Notes under the pieces: model-generated
What the model was told of the DNA's origin: nothing
Database searches by the model: none
Seen by the model: only the letters and a program-made list of their open reading frames with translations
Translations under genes and position numbers: made by a program
From: Byssothecium circinans
Lineage: Eukaryota; Ascomycota; Dothideomycetes; Pleosporales; Massarinaceae
Length of the DNA stretch: 64,000 bases
Reading direction: 5' to 3'
NCBI GenBank assembly: GCA_010015675.1
Contig: ML976987.1
Location: forward strand, 1,147,880 to 1,211,879
Shown here: positions 32,401-44,339 of the stretch, piece after piece
Position numbering within the stretch: the stretch's first letter is position 1
How the letters are laid out: each line of letters opens with the position of its first letter

Positions 32401-33325
32401 GGTGGCAGACGTGGCTAGAGGGTCTTGAGAGGGTTAGACAATGGGGGTAAGTAGCAGACGTCGTTGGTGGTGTGGATGTTGGGTAGTGGCGGCGTGTGGT
32501 GGCAGCTACGTGAGGTCTGGTCGCGGTCGCGGTCGCGGTCGTGGGGAAGGAGCTCCACTCTTTGCGCCAAGCACAGGTACCGCTGCATCTGCACCTCAGA
32601 GCGTCGCACAAGCAAGGGTCGGCACTCTCCTCTGCCTCAAAACAGATCGGAACGCTGCCGTCGGAGGCGCGAAGCCTATCGATCGACCCAAGCCGGAGAT
32701 CCGCGGCGCCATGGTGCGCCGCCGTGGTCACAAATGCAGAGATGAGTTCATCGCAGAAAAAAGTCTTGTAGATTGCAATTACAACGTCTCTATCTATCCC
32801 GGCTGTGTCGCGAGACACAAGAACAGGAACCCAGGCAACCATCCATCCAATCTATGCCGCAGCAAGGGCGCCCAGAAAACGCCGTTGCAGAAGAGGCCGT
32901 CCGGTGAATGCAAATCGTCTGCTGGTCATGAACGATGTGTTCAACCCAGCCCGCCGAGCTATATAGTACAAAGGGGGTTCCAAAGCCAACTAAGCCAATG
33001 AAGGCAGGCAGTGGAAAATCTACCGAGATATGCGTTGTCCGAGAAGAAGAAGAAAAGAAAAAGTCCGATTTTGGTATCCGTGCCTGGGCCCGTCCTATCT
33101 ATAAAACGCCGGTGGAAGAAACTTTTTGATCGAGGAAATGCTGTCGCTGAACGGGCGAAGGCGAGAGTGGTACAGTGGATGCAGGGAGGACGCTCGAGTA
33201 ACGCGGAATCGAAAGGGTATTAAGCGTGGTAATCGAATCGAATGTGCTGGTTATTAAAATGGGCGTAATCCCGAGGGAAGGCAGAGACCGGAGCGCCGAA
33301 AGCAAAGACGAGACGCGCAGAGCGG
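32401..33325. other. Promoter of ARPC5; no other gene seen
   Basis: The upstream flank of the ARPC5 gene and the 3' side of the small minus-strand gene candidate. It contains GC-rich shadow frames only; cggtcgcggtcgcggtcg-like repeats lie at about 32518-32540. Confidence 0.45.
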
Positions 33326-33527
33326 TCATGTCGTGGTGTGGTGAGGTTGGTAGAGTCGGAAGAAGTAGGGCTGGAACGAGGGTTAGTTGGTGTGTTATGC
33401 ATGGTACAGCAGGGCTCGTACTCACGACGCGCGAATAGACATCCCTCCGTTCCCAAGGAACACCGGTAGCCAGAAGCTGAAGGACCACAACAACTCGCAA
33501 CTGAAAGCAAGAGCCAGTCGTCGCCAT
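33326..33527 (-). CDS. Candidate 48-residue membrane peptide, unknown
   Basis: Two exons, 33527-33426 and 33370-33326, around a well-formed 55-bp intron (donor GTGAGT, CTAAC branch site, acceptor TTCCAG). The phase closes and gives 48 residues. The start MATTGSCFQL is followed by a hydrophobic stretch (RVVVVLQLLATGV), and the end is aromatic/basic (YFFRLYQPHH). I do not recognise it. The good intron is the main support; without splicing the frame continues for 142 codons. A 32-codon frame lies just upstream in the same orientation. Confidence 0.35.
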
Positions 33528-33559
33528 GGCCGGTGGTCGTTGAGAGAACTGTGAGGTCG

Positions 33560-33658
33560 CTATCGCCTCTTGGGCGGCGGCGGAGGCGGCTTCGGCGTGC
33601 CCGTCGTGTCGTAAGCACCGCGACCCATGTTGTTGGACTCTGATTCTCTGAGTATCAT
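33560..33658 (-). CDS. Possible upstream small ORF, Pro-rich 32 residues
   Basis: From ATG at 33658 a 32-codon frame encodes a peptide ending TGTPKPPPPPPKRR and stops 32 nt before the start of the 48-residue candidate. It could be an upstream ORF in the leader of that gene, a separate micropeptide, or chance. The Pro-rich/basic tail is unusual for random sequence in this GC context. Confidence 0.25.
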   Translation of the reverse strand: MILRESESNNMGRGAYDTTGTPKPPPPPPKRR

Positions 33659-36600
33659 TTTGGTAGATTTTTCCGAGTGCGGACTTGGCTGCTTTATATA
33701 TGAGTGTGGTTCCACGAGCTTTTCGATACGGCTTGACTCACCAATGGGAAAATGCGAGCACGAAAAGCGTGGCGTCAGACCGAGCTGAGACGGGAGCCGA
33801 GCGTGTTCAAATACAGGCCGGCGCAAGTGAGGTGAGAGAGCGGCGAGGTGGAGGTCGGCGAGGTGCTGGCGTACTGTTGCGGCAAAGGCGTGGATGGAGA
33901 TGGAGGACAGTAAATAGCGTTGTGTAGCAGCAGACCAGGCCCTTGAGCGGCGGCGGGTTAGGTGGCTATGTAGGTACGAGGACAGAGGAGAGCGAATGAG
34001 TGGAAGGGAGTGAGTGAAGGCAGGAATTTGAAGCGCGGCGTGGCGGTCTTCATATAAGACGGGGGCTCCTTTAAGGGGCCTGTTCCTGACTTGCACACCT
34101 CTGGCTTGGCTCGCGACGAGACAAATTGAAATTGAGCGACTGTGCTTTTGGCATCAGTGCTCTGGCTGGTGCTGCAGCTGCACTGGGCAGGCCATGACGT
34201 GCCGGGAGACGGGACTTTCGGGGCTGTTTCACTGTGGCCCTCCCCCTGCCCTGGCGCACGCCTGCAGTGCCTGCACGCTGGTCCAGAAATTGAGAGCATG
34301 GATCTGCGAGCTGAGGCCCGGCACGAAGGTTCGCCCCCTGTACCTGCAGCGCGCTAGCTGTCTGCAAGTCCAACGGCCGCCTCTCACCGTGACGGAGATG
34401 CGGCGGGCGACGCTCACTATTGCTGATTTCTCACCCTCACCCTCACCCTCGCCCTCTCGCCTTCTACCGTCTGCCGCCTGCCATGCATCCCACGCGGCCT
34501 ACGAGGACGCGGTGACGGTGACTGTGGATGACGCTCGCACCCGCTGAGATGAGACCGTGTCAGCCTGCGCGCTGCCTGGGAGTCGACTGGCCGTGACAGG
34601 CGTGACTCGGCGCCGAAGCAATGCAAAAACGTAGAGAGCCTCCGAGCCGCCGCGGGTCCTGGACCTGTTCCCCGTCGCTGCGATGAATCATTATCCACTC
34701 ATGCCATGCCATGGCCCTGGTTGTTGGAATGATCATGATCATGGCACCTCTCAAGCGCCCAGTCCAGCCGCACCCTCACTCCTGCTCAGTATTCCGTGCG
34801 GTAGTGCTTGTTCACTGCTCAGTGGATGGCACCATGGCCGTTGCTTTTGCCGGTACGATGCTGCGGCCTCTGGGCCGTCTTTGCTTTTCTCCGTGAGAGC
34901 CCTCCACGTGGGACGCGCTGCCTGTCCTAGTACGGAGTACTGAGTCGCATATCGTTACCGTACCATGGTATGCACTGTACGATGCAGGCATCCTCACTTG
35001 TGTCGCCTGCCGCTGCTATTTCCGGCCCTGACTAGAGTCTATCTATATTTGCCGTCCACGTATAACCTCTGTCATAATGTCCCCCATCGAGATTCAACGA
35101 CAACAATCGCCGCCATAATAAAGGGCGGGCTGTAGTGCGCGACAGGGAGCATCGCGCTTGTCCGTCCCAGGTCTCGCCAGCGCCACCAGACGCTCGCTTG
35201 GCTGTTATTTGCTTCTGGAAAGACGCTAGAAACGTTCGCGTTTGATCAGCCGGCTTCATATTGGCCATGTCACTGATCAGAGTCACGTCGCGGCAGCGCG
35301 CTGTCTCAGCAAGCCCACACTCGTTGCGCCGCGACGTCGCGGCGAGTGTCATCGTATCGCATCGCATCGCATCGCATCCATCTCCAGATCCAAACAGACA
35401 GCATAACCATGGTACAGGCCGCCATCGTCTCCATCTCAGACACTGTGTCATGGCGAGCGAGAACGAGAGCGATCGCTGCAAGCCTCTCGCCCGGGGGAGC
35501 GGAAGCTGTATGCAAGCTTCCGCGTGGATTCAAAGTTCGCTGCGGCCTGCAGGTGCTGGGATCTCGCTCCACCGTTTCACGCACAATCCTCTCTGTCATT
35601 GTTCATACACATCGCCGGCCATCTGGCGTCTGCTCGCCGCGATCTGTCTCTTTCCATCGCGTCGCACCGAAGTGACCTCTGCTGTGAAGAGTGGTTGCTT
35701 TGGACACGGAGCGCGCTCTGGGGACATTATTGCGCTTCCTCTATCATTGCGCCGGGATCCATTGGCAGGATGACATGACTCCTTCACCATGGGCAGAAAA
35801 TGCGTCGTCGTCCGACGCCAGGTCAGCGCCCAATAGGCATTTAGCAAATTCGCGGAAGCCTGTCAGCTGAATGACTGGCCGCAACTTTGATGCCTCGTTG
35901 ACCAGGCCCCGGTCAGGAAGTCTGCAGTACAGTTCTATCGTCCTCTCTCAAGCTCAACAAGAAGAAACTCTAAATCACCGATGCTTCTAGGCTTGCGCGA
36001 CCTAGACGGCCATGATGTTTGCGCACAGCAAGTATTCCGGTGCGGTCTGGCACAGGGCCAGTTGCCAAAGTGAGCCATGTCTGGCGCCCTGACGTGTTGC
36101 TCGTTGCATTATCGGCAGCTGAGGTTTGAACTTTTTTTTATACCAGCACCATCGCTGTCTGGCAGTGTCTGCCCGGCAGCCGAAGCAGGAATCCCATCAT
36201 GGAGAATTCACAGGAGAAAGAAAAAAACGTTTTGTGAAATTACGGCCAGGTATTTTGGCTGCGGGGAGACGGGAATGTGGGCACCGAGCACAGATTGGCC
36301 GTCGCCCCGGTAGCGAGAAGGATGCTGCAGTTTACAGTTTTGCAGTTGACGGGACGGAACCCTGCCGATTCCACGTGCAGCGTCTGCGATGAGTAGTGGA
36401 GCTCCAGGGCTGACTTCGTTGTGGCCGACAGCAGAAAAAGGAAAAGGGGCGCGCATCGCCGACCCCTTCACCACACGTTACTGATCGGCCAGGCGACAGA
36501 TTTTCCACCAGGCAATCTTTTCTGGACAAAAGGCAATTCCGTGTCATTTCATTCGGGCCGGTCATCAAGCGTCCAAAAGTGCTCAGGTACAGAACACCGG

Positions 36601-38926
36601 CCGGCCATTAGCCGGTTGACGCCGTCTTGAACAGGAAATATGGCTTGTGAGAGGCAGCCCAAGACGGCAAGTTGCGTTCTTGCAACGTTGTACAGCGCCT
36701 TGCCACAATCCGCTCACCAGGTTCTCTTTCGAGCAGGCCGCTTTCCGTCTTCACTTGTGCGATATGTAGGCACTTCAGTGCATGACCTCAACCTGCATTG
36801 TACCTGTCGATCAGGCACTCGTTGACATGACTCCATGAGCCTCTTCCTTGTCGGCGAAATTCAACCGCAGGCGGTGGACCCTGTGCGTTGTTCAAGCGCA
36901 GCTTATTATTGCAAGCCTTATTACAAGGAAGGGAGCCGACGGTGAGACCAGGTATCGATTATTCTTCGTATCCACCCGCCTTCTTATTTTATTTCACGAT
37001 ATCTGATGTTTGATAATCTGACGATTCTTACTTGGCTGTGTCAGGAAAGCGCTCAATCGCACCTCCCCGTTAAAGTTCCCGGCAGCTGCTAGGCGCCCAA
37101 GTTGGAACTCACCACTGCGTCATCTCGTCCTCATACTTCCATCCACCAGAGTTTATAAACCTAAAGCAACTTCGAACACCAGTTCTTCCTCAACCACCAC
37201 CAGTGCTAAATGTTGCCTCTTCCTCAGGTATTCGCCGCGCCGCTCGAGCCAAACCCTATTCGCTGCGTTTCACCGTGAAGCATCTTGGCAACGAAGCAAC
37301 CTTGGATTCTTGAAAGCGCCACACATGTTTGCACGGCGCTACTGCACCATTTTGTTTCCAGAAACACGCGCTGCGCATCTCAACGGCCGTGGAATGCCCG
37401 CGCTAGGTCGGCGATAGAAGCTATCGATGTGCCGGATGCATATTAAGTTGCCGCCTCCGCGCCGGACGAAACGCAGCGATTAATGGTGGGAATGAAATAG
37501 GCGCGGCGCGTCGCATCCCGTAGGCTCGAAATAGAAAGCTGGAGAGCACTCTATCGATTGGTATTTGCGATTATGCGGAATGGCGGCTTCTTCTTTCCTC
37601 TCTTTGAATAGATATACTTTGGAAGCGCTCAAACTTCAGCCTGGGCTGGCGCTCGCCAACCGGAAGACGATGCGGGCCACCATCACCAACAAAGTCCTGC
37701 CCACATGAAGTAACCTGAAACCCTCGTCACTTTCTCACTGCGCGAGCCTCGTCACAATTCTTCAGCCCTATCATAAAGCCCTTCATATCACATCTCCAAT
37801 ATATCACTGCAGCCGCGGATGTCGCTCACCTGCACCACCAGCAACTCTTACCTTCTTACCTCAGCACGTTTCCCTTGCGAGGCGAAAGATGATCCCCGAA
37901 CCGGTGAAGGAACGGAGAACGAGACGGAGACGCTCACCTCACCATCGCATGCAGCTTGAGCGGTGAACCAAGACGCGGGAAGGACCCACGTCTCACACGT
38001 GGAATTTGCGGACGCCAGCATGGAAAACGGTGTGCTCCCGCCCGCTCTTACGCGAGCAAACCCCTAAGGCTTATCGCGGCCAAGGTGGTTCGCGATGGAC
38101 TGCGATTTGGGGCGAGATGAAATGCGATTACTCTGCGTAGGGCTGAGCCGGCAATAATCCCATGGAGGGGTATCTACGCACGGAACGGGTTCACGACCGG
38201 ACACCATCTGAATGAACGATGAGCGCACACTTGTCGAGGCAGGTATGACATGCACTGATTAAATTGCAGGACACGCTGCTTGTAATACTCATCAGCCCTT
38301 TTGCCTTCGGATTCCAGCAATCGCAACCCTCCCTCGTGGGCCATGACAGCAATTTCCGGAAATGCGACCTCACCATGCAAAGAAGAAAACAACAACCAAC
38401 CACCTCCCCCAGCCGCTCGCCATGCAGCCACTACCCAGGCGGTTGGGACCGACCGATCGCGTACCCGGGAATGCCCATAAGCCACTCATGTTCCATGCGT
38501 GGACGCTCGCTCCATTTCTTAACCTGGCCCTTTGCATGCATACATCCAGGCGTCCACCCGCAGTGGGAGAAATTCGTAGGCTGCATGTAGGTCTGTCTGT
38601 TGTGCAACCGTAAGGGCATCCAGTGCCGAAAAATGTCGGTGTGCGTGGATAGCCCTTTCTTACAGCGCACAATGAGTAAGCTTGGTTGAGTAATTTGTTG
38701 GGTCAGGCTGTGGCGGGTAGATAGTGTATGTAGTACTGGTTTGAGCTCTAATTGTCGTGCTGATGAGACGAGGGTCTGGGTATCAGGCAGGGAGGGCCCT
38801 TTCCGTACTCGACCCAATTCATTCGATGACGATGGCATGCGTCACCACGTCGCTCGCGTGCATCCATCGCAAGTGGTGGTCCAAATCAACGAACTAGTAA
38901 GCGGCCAATTTGGGCTGGCTGGGTTA
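33659..38926. other. Gene-poor 5.3-kb stretch
   Basis: No supported gene on either strand. Frames are short, overlapping and without domains. It includes gcatcgcatcgcatcgcatc at about 35356-35376 and ctcaccctcaccctcaccct-type repeats near 34431. The base composition is balanced and not RIP-like. Unspliced non-coding transcription or a short multi-exon gene cannot be excluded. Confidence 0.45.
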
Positions 38927-38981
38927 AGCTAGCTGACGGGGTTCCGGGACACCCGGGGTTCCGGGACACTGCTCAGAAATC
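38927..38981 (+). repeat. Left terminal inverted repeat
   Basis: It pairs with 40590-40644 with very few mismatches (for example ctgacgggg against ctgatgggg). It contains two tandem ggggttccgggacac units. Confidence 0.9.
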
Positions 38982-39028
38982 AACACTCATCTCAACTCTC
39001 GTGATTTCTCAACACCCAGCCACCAAAA

Positions 39029-40549
39029 ATGGACAATCGTGAAGCAGCTATACAAGCAGCTATTAGAGATCTCAATGCCGGTGTCTTTTCTAGTCAAAGA
39101 GCTGCAGCAAAGGCGTACAACATCCCTCGATCCACATTCTCTGCGTATCTGCACGGTAGACAGAGCAGCCAAACCAGCCACGTATACCANNNNNNNNNNN
39201 NNNNNNNNNNNNNNNNNNNNNNNNNNNNNNNNNNNNNNNNNNNNNNNNNNNNNNNNNNNNNNNNNNNNNNNNNNNNNNNNNNNNNNNNNNNNNNNNNNNN
39301 NNNNNNNNNNNNNNNNNNNNNNNNNNNNNNNNNNNNNNNNNNNNNNNNNNNNNNNNNNNNNNNNNNNNNNNNNNNNNNNNNNNNNNNNNNNNNNNNNNNN
39401 NNNNNNNNNNNNNNNNNNNNNNNNNNNNNNNNNNNNNNNNNNNNNNNNNNNNNNNNNNNNNNNNNNNNNNNNNNNNNNNNNNNNNNNNNNNNNNNNNNNN
39501 NNNNNNNNNNNNNNNNNNNNNNNNNNNNNNNNNNNNNNNNNNNNNNNNNNNNNNNNNNNNNNNNNNNNNNNNNNNNNNNNNNNNNNNNNNNNNNNNNNNN
39601 NNNNNNNNNNNNNNNNNNNNNNNNNNNNNNNNNNNNNNNNNNNNNNNNNNNNNNNNNNNNNNNNNNNNNNNNNNNNNNNNNNNNNNNNNNNNNNNNNNNN
39701 NNNNNNNNNNNNNNNNNNNNNNNNNNNNNNNNNNNNNNNNNNNNNNNNNNNNNNNNNNNNNNNNNNNNNNNNNNNNNNNNNNNNNNNNNNNNNNNNNNNN
39801 NNNNNNNNNNNNNNNNNNNTAAACAGAATAAAGTTCAGCTTCTATTTCTACCTGCTCATTCCTCGCACGTCCTACAGCCTCTGGATCTCTCAGTTTTCTT
39901 AGTAGTAAAGCGTTTCTATCGGCAACAGATTCAAGAACTATCCCACCTTGACGACGCAGCACCTGTTAAAAAGGAACGTTTTATTACTGCCTACCACGCA
40001 GCTAGAGAGAAAGGGATTACTGAGAGAGTTGTACGAGCTGGATGGGCTACTGCAGGCATCTGTCCATTGAATATTGAGCGGGTAGTCAACTCCTCTCAAG
40101 TAGCTCAGAGGCCTGTTACGCCACCTCATCAGAACCAACCTCAACCTGCTCAGAGCTATCTATCTACCCCCCACGGACCTCGCGATCTTTTTATAGCTCA
40201 GCGAGAGCTACACGGAAGGCAGAGAATCCATCGCGAGGCTCATCAGCTTATTGAAAAAGCAGGCAAAGCAATTGCCCTTGCAAATACACGCGCAGCGCTG
40301 CTAGAAACAGAGAATAAAAGACTACACAGTCAACTTGAGGCCCTTAAGCCTCAACAGCCACGAAAGAGAATACGGGTAGACCTAAATCAACGCTTTGCAG
40401 ATATAGATACAATCATGATAGCAAAACAGGCAGCAGATCTTTTAGCGTTACAAAACAACGATAAAGCAGCAGAAAAAGAAGCAGAGAGAGCAGCAACTGA
40501 AGCAGCAGCTAAAACTCTTCAATCCATGTGTACAGAGTGGCAATTGTAA
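39029..40549 (+). CDS. Pogo-type DDE transposase (centre undetermined)
   Basis: The frame is open from Met 39029 to stop 40549 across 630 N (39190-39819), 506 codons if the gap size is true. Residues 1-53 contain a psq-type helix-turn-helix (IQAAIRDLNAGVFSSQRAAA then AYNIPRSTFSAYLHG). After the gap the sequence resumes at the DDE_1 endonuclease C-terminus: VQLLFLPAHSSHVLQPLDLS then VFLVVKRFYRQQI, which carries the conserved Pro-His-x-S-H-x-x-QPLD motif. The tail is Glu/Ala/Lys-rich and helical. The CENP-B-like HTH and most of the catalytic core are in the missing bases. It encodes the transposase of the surrounding element; intactness cannot be judged. Confidence 0.88.
   Translation: MDNREAAIQAAIRDLNAGVFSSQRAAAKAYNIPRSTFSAYLHGRQSSQTSHVYXXXXXXXXXXXXXXXXXXXXXXXXXXXXXXXXXXXXXXXXXXXXXXXXXXXXXXXXXXXXXXXXXXXXXXXXXXXXXXXXXXXXXXXXXXXXXXXXXXXXXXXXXXXXXXXXXXXXXXXXXXXXXXXXXXXXXXXXXXXXXXXXXXXXXXXXXXXXXXXXXXXXXXXXXXXXXXXXXXXXXXXXXXXXXXXXXXXXXXXXXXXXXXXXXXXKQNKVQLLFLPAHSSHVLQPLDLSVFLVVKRFYRQQIQELSHLDDAAPVKKERFITAYHAAREKGITERVVRAGWATAGICPLNIERVVNSSQVAQRPVTPPHQNQPQPAQSYLSTPHGPRDLFIAQRELHGRQRIHREAHQLIEKAGKAIALANTRAALLETENKRLHSQLEALKPQQPRKRIRVDLNQRFADIDTIMIAKQAADLLALQNNDKAAEKEAERAATEAAAKTLQSMCTEWQL
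39190..39819. other. 630 undetermined bases (N) inside the transposase
   Basis: The run is exactly 630 N, a multiple of three, and the reading frame is the same on both sides. This fits a real or well-estimated gap length. It hides the central transposase domains. Confidence 0.98.
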
Positions 40550-40589
40550 CTAGGTTGAGGTAATTACATTGATTTTCTAAGGGGTGGCC

Positions 40590-40644
40590 GATTTCTAAGC
40601 AGTGTCCCGGAACCCCGGGTGTCCCGGAACCCCATCAGCTAGCT
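40590..40644 (-). repeat. Right terminal inverted repeat
   Basis: The complement of 38927-38981, ending tcagctagct and followed by TA. Confidence 0.9.
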
Positions 40645-40646
40645 TA

Positions 40647-43600
40647 CTTGTTCAATTTTTTCTTTTCATTTCATCACGTACTGTACCTCGGATACCTTAG
40701 CCTGTCCTACAATATCCATAGGGAAGTCTTGAATCGATCCTTCTCGCTTTTTACGGATTGCTTTTGCTTCATGGGTTCGCTTTCCTTTGGGTCGGATGCA
40801 GTGGGTTGCGTTGGGATGGGACGGGATGTCGGGCTGCGTGGAACGGATCTAAGGGTTGGGTTTGGGATGAGTGTACTGGTAGCGTAGTGTAGTGTAGTGG
40901 TTGATGATATCGAACTGAACCATATTCGTTGGAACTTAGCGGCTCATTGTTCCGTGGTGGTTGCCGGTTGCTGGTTGCTGGGTGTGTGAGGTTGCCATGA
41001 CGATGATACTTGGGGAGAACATGAACAAGGGACAATTGTGGGATGGAAGTATTTGTACTGTCGTTGTGAAAGGAGGGAGGGAGTGTTGGAGGGCTGGAGG
41101 GTGGTAGGTGTTGTGGGATGTAGGATGTGGGATGTCGTATGGCGTGGCGTGGCGTGGTGTGGTGTGGTATACAGACAGGTACGGGACCTGAGTAATGGGA
41201 AACTTGGACTATAGTGGAAACCCTGGAGGGCGAGAGTCCTAGGGGTGCGGGGGGCTTAGTGCAGTGTGTTGGATACATACGCCTCTCTCTCCCCCCCCTC
41301 TCTCTCTTATTTCATTTCCTTTCCTCCCGAAGGGTGTAAGGTAGGATATTAAATATTGCGTGAAATCTCTAATATATGTGGACACGTATGCATGTACTAT
41401 ATTGTATAGTATACTGTAAAGCAAAGCCAAACAAAGTAATAGAGAACTATATCTACATGCTATAATAGTTACTCACCTTTTCGCGAGGGAGTTGCGACTT
41501 TAGGAGTGTAATAGTAATAGCCTAGCACTATTCCTCGCTCTAGTATATCTAGGTAGGTAGGTAGGTAGGTAAGTAAAGATTATCTCTCTCTCGCTCTGTC
41601 TCTTACCGCTTGGATGGGAGACTAGGGAGGTGTTATATATCTAAGTAGACTTATGCTAGGGAGACTTTACTAACTAATATTATTACTAGTATGTAATCTT
41701 TTACATGGGTGTGGTACGTGCTATATATTGAATGAACCTCGTGCGTGTAGGAAAGTAAAGTATTAAAGAGAGATAGTTGTTTGTATATATCTAAGACCTT
41801 GCTATTTACGTAGGATAGGGTGTATATGAAGAAGTTATCTTTTTACTTTTACTTTAGGGGTAGGTTGAGGTTTAGGAAATATGTAAGTTACGATAGAATA
41901 AGACAAACCGCTAGTTATAGGTATATAGAGTATTCTACTATTATATTCTCTCTATATTATATACTTATTATAGTTAATAGGAATCTATACCTTATGCCCT
42001 CTATCCCTTATCCTCTTCAGTTTCTCTTTACTTACCCCCTTATCCCTTTTCCCCGCCCTAATACCTATCCGTTAGGAGATCTCTCAGAGTTTTATCGGGT
42101 CGGGAGCTTTCATCTAAAGTAGATTGCCTTAATACAGTATTTATATCCAATAATCAAGTTAAATTCAACTATCAGGATACGATCACAGAGATCATGTCAG
42201 GTCTAATAAAGAGCTACAGGCAATAGGAGATAATTCAGTGTATGCTAGGATAAACCGCGACTCGCTAAGCCTCGCAAACGATGTATATACTAGGGATTAA
42301 ATCACCTCACTCAACCCTTCATGGGCGAGTAGCATCGAGACCTCAGGCTGAAATCAACTTGGTTACTCTTAGTCTTTTTTATCTGTTGGGGAAGGCTTGA
42401 ACGGTTTAGTAGGAGAACAGGTAAAAGGTGCTAACACTAACACTAACACCCTACCTTAAAATTATACTACCTTAGTCTATAAGAAGCTTACCTCTCGTAC
42501 TATATTATAATATTTGACCAAGAAAGTAGAGAGGAGAGAGGAGATACTGCTGTAAGCTTAGGAATATATATCCCATCGTACAGGTACAAATTCTCAGGTT
42601 TTGGTTTTTCATCGTACTATCTTCTAGATTTCACTAACTTACTGGATTTAAGAAATTCATACAACGACTAACACCTAACACCTATACCAGACACCCTAAC
42701 CTGCAGTCTTCTACTACCTTTTATCTACGTACGTTAAGTTTACCGCATGTAGATAAACATAGGTTGGAATTTCCTTGTTTTCTAAGGTTATGGTGTAAAC
42801 GTCTTGCTCTCTTTACCTAAACACGTCTGAGAAGGCTCTAAGCTAAGATTCACACGCGTCGTTTCGGACCTTTCCTAGAGTGAGTGTATTGAACTGAGAG
42901 TGCTTTGATAGAGTGGGAAGAGTGGTAAGTTAGTATCAATACATAATATGTGTGTATGCGAGGTAGTAAGTGTGTTCAAGAGAGAAAGGAAGGCGAAACA
43001 CATTTTCACGAAGCAGAATCTCAGTCTCTCAGATATCAATGGAACAACTCCTTTCGCTTCACATTTTGTTTTGGTCTATATTCAAAGTTGCGATACCAAT
43101 ATACGTAATATCAACGCTGAGTAACGATACCAACATACCCAATATCAACGCTGAGCAACAATATCAAAAACGTGACGTCTGTCTTGAATCACGTGGGACT
43201 GCATCCTTAGCGAACCAATAAGGCCCTGCACATCGAATTAATTAGTGGCATGCAGCGACTTGGCAAACAAACGTGACTCCAATTCCACAGTACCGATCTG
43301 CACCCCTCGTTGTACATATTACTTATCGGCAACACTAGCCATTTATTGCGTCGACACCTGCTGCGGCAGCCGGGTCGCAAAGGATCCCGCGCTGCATGCG
43401 CCGAGCGACGACGTGGATGCCGCGTCATTCCTGGGCAGGCAAGCCACGGCTTAGCAGGAAAGCTTGTCAAGCGTTATTTCATTTTATTCGCGAGGAGCCA
43501 GTTCGTGCGAGGTTTTGCATCTCTTTTGAAGGGGCAATACGAAAGTGGCTTGGGGATCGTGTGGTGGAGAAGAAAAGACGCTGCAGTAGACAGCAGCCGT

Positions 43601-44339
43601 TCACATCTACAGTTCACGCTTGAAACTTAACGTGCGTTGAGTTTCTTCTGCTTTCCTCGAAAAGTCCCTCCGTGGAAAGGACCGAGAATAATTCTCCGAC
43701 GTCCTTTTCCGGTGCAGATCGGAGCGGCCACTAACGAATTTCGTCTCGTTATTAATTGGGAAGATGTCGAATACGGAGAATACGGGATACAGTAGAGGCC
43801 CCACATGTACTGTACAAGGATATCCCAGTGTAGCAATGATTAATCTAGATTAGTATAGGTTTGTGTACTCTAGATAGTAGAAGGATAACTGCTCGCTTTG
43901 GATAAAATACTATTGTCCCTCATCCATATCGTTATACACGTGCTACACATTTAACTAATTAGGGTAGGTTACCCTCGTTTTCGAAGAAAATAGGGGTAAA
44001 AAGGCCCTCTTTTTCGCCTTTTCTTTCAAACATCAGAGTTGGGTTGATTGCTAATACAACATGGACTAGAGCAACACCGCCGTACTGATATTTTTCATAG
44101 TCGGAGTATCCTTATCACGGGCCCTCTACAGTATGGCAAAGAAATGTTGGTATCTAGTGGCTTGTCTCCAAAGACCGCGTACATCAAAATTTCGCATCAA
44201 ACATACTCCAAATCCCTCACAGCCATGCCCTCATGACGACACTCGGGTGCACAATCTCGACGGTGAAATGTAAATTTACTCAGCCACCATCCATGGTCAC
44301 CAAACATTACACAGCCTCCAAATCATCTCCACAGTAATT
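40647..44339. other. Gene-free, partly AT-rich region
   Basis: 3.7 kb without a supported gene. 40800-41300 is GT-rich low complexity. 41340-42950 is AT-rich with stops in all frames and with ggtaggtaggtaggtagg at about 41551 and ctaacactaacactaac at about 42432, the look of old RIP-mutated repeats. 43000-44000 is more balanced, with only short frames. Confidence 0.5.

Larger units (their letters stand above)
38927..40644 (+). mobile_element. Pogo/Fot1-like DNA transposon with TA target duplication
   Basis: Terminal inverted repeats of about 55 bp bound the element. The left end starts agctagctgacggggttccg at 38927 and the right end is its near-perfect complement up to 40644. Both are flanked by TA (38925-38926 and 40645-40646), the target duplication of Tc1/mariner-pogo elements. 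Within each repeat a ggggttccgggacac unit occurs twice in tandem. Total length is 1718 bp including 630 undetermined bases. It carries one transposase gene. Near-identity of the two ends suggests a recent insertion. Confidence 0.9.

Noticed and set aside
42432..42451. ctaacactaacactaac as telomere-like repeat
   Set aside because: Does not match TTAGGG/CCCTAA and is only a few units long.
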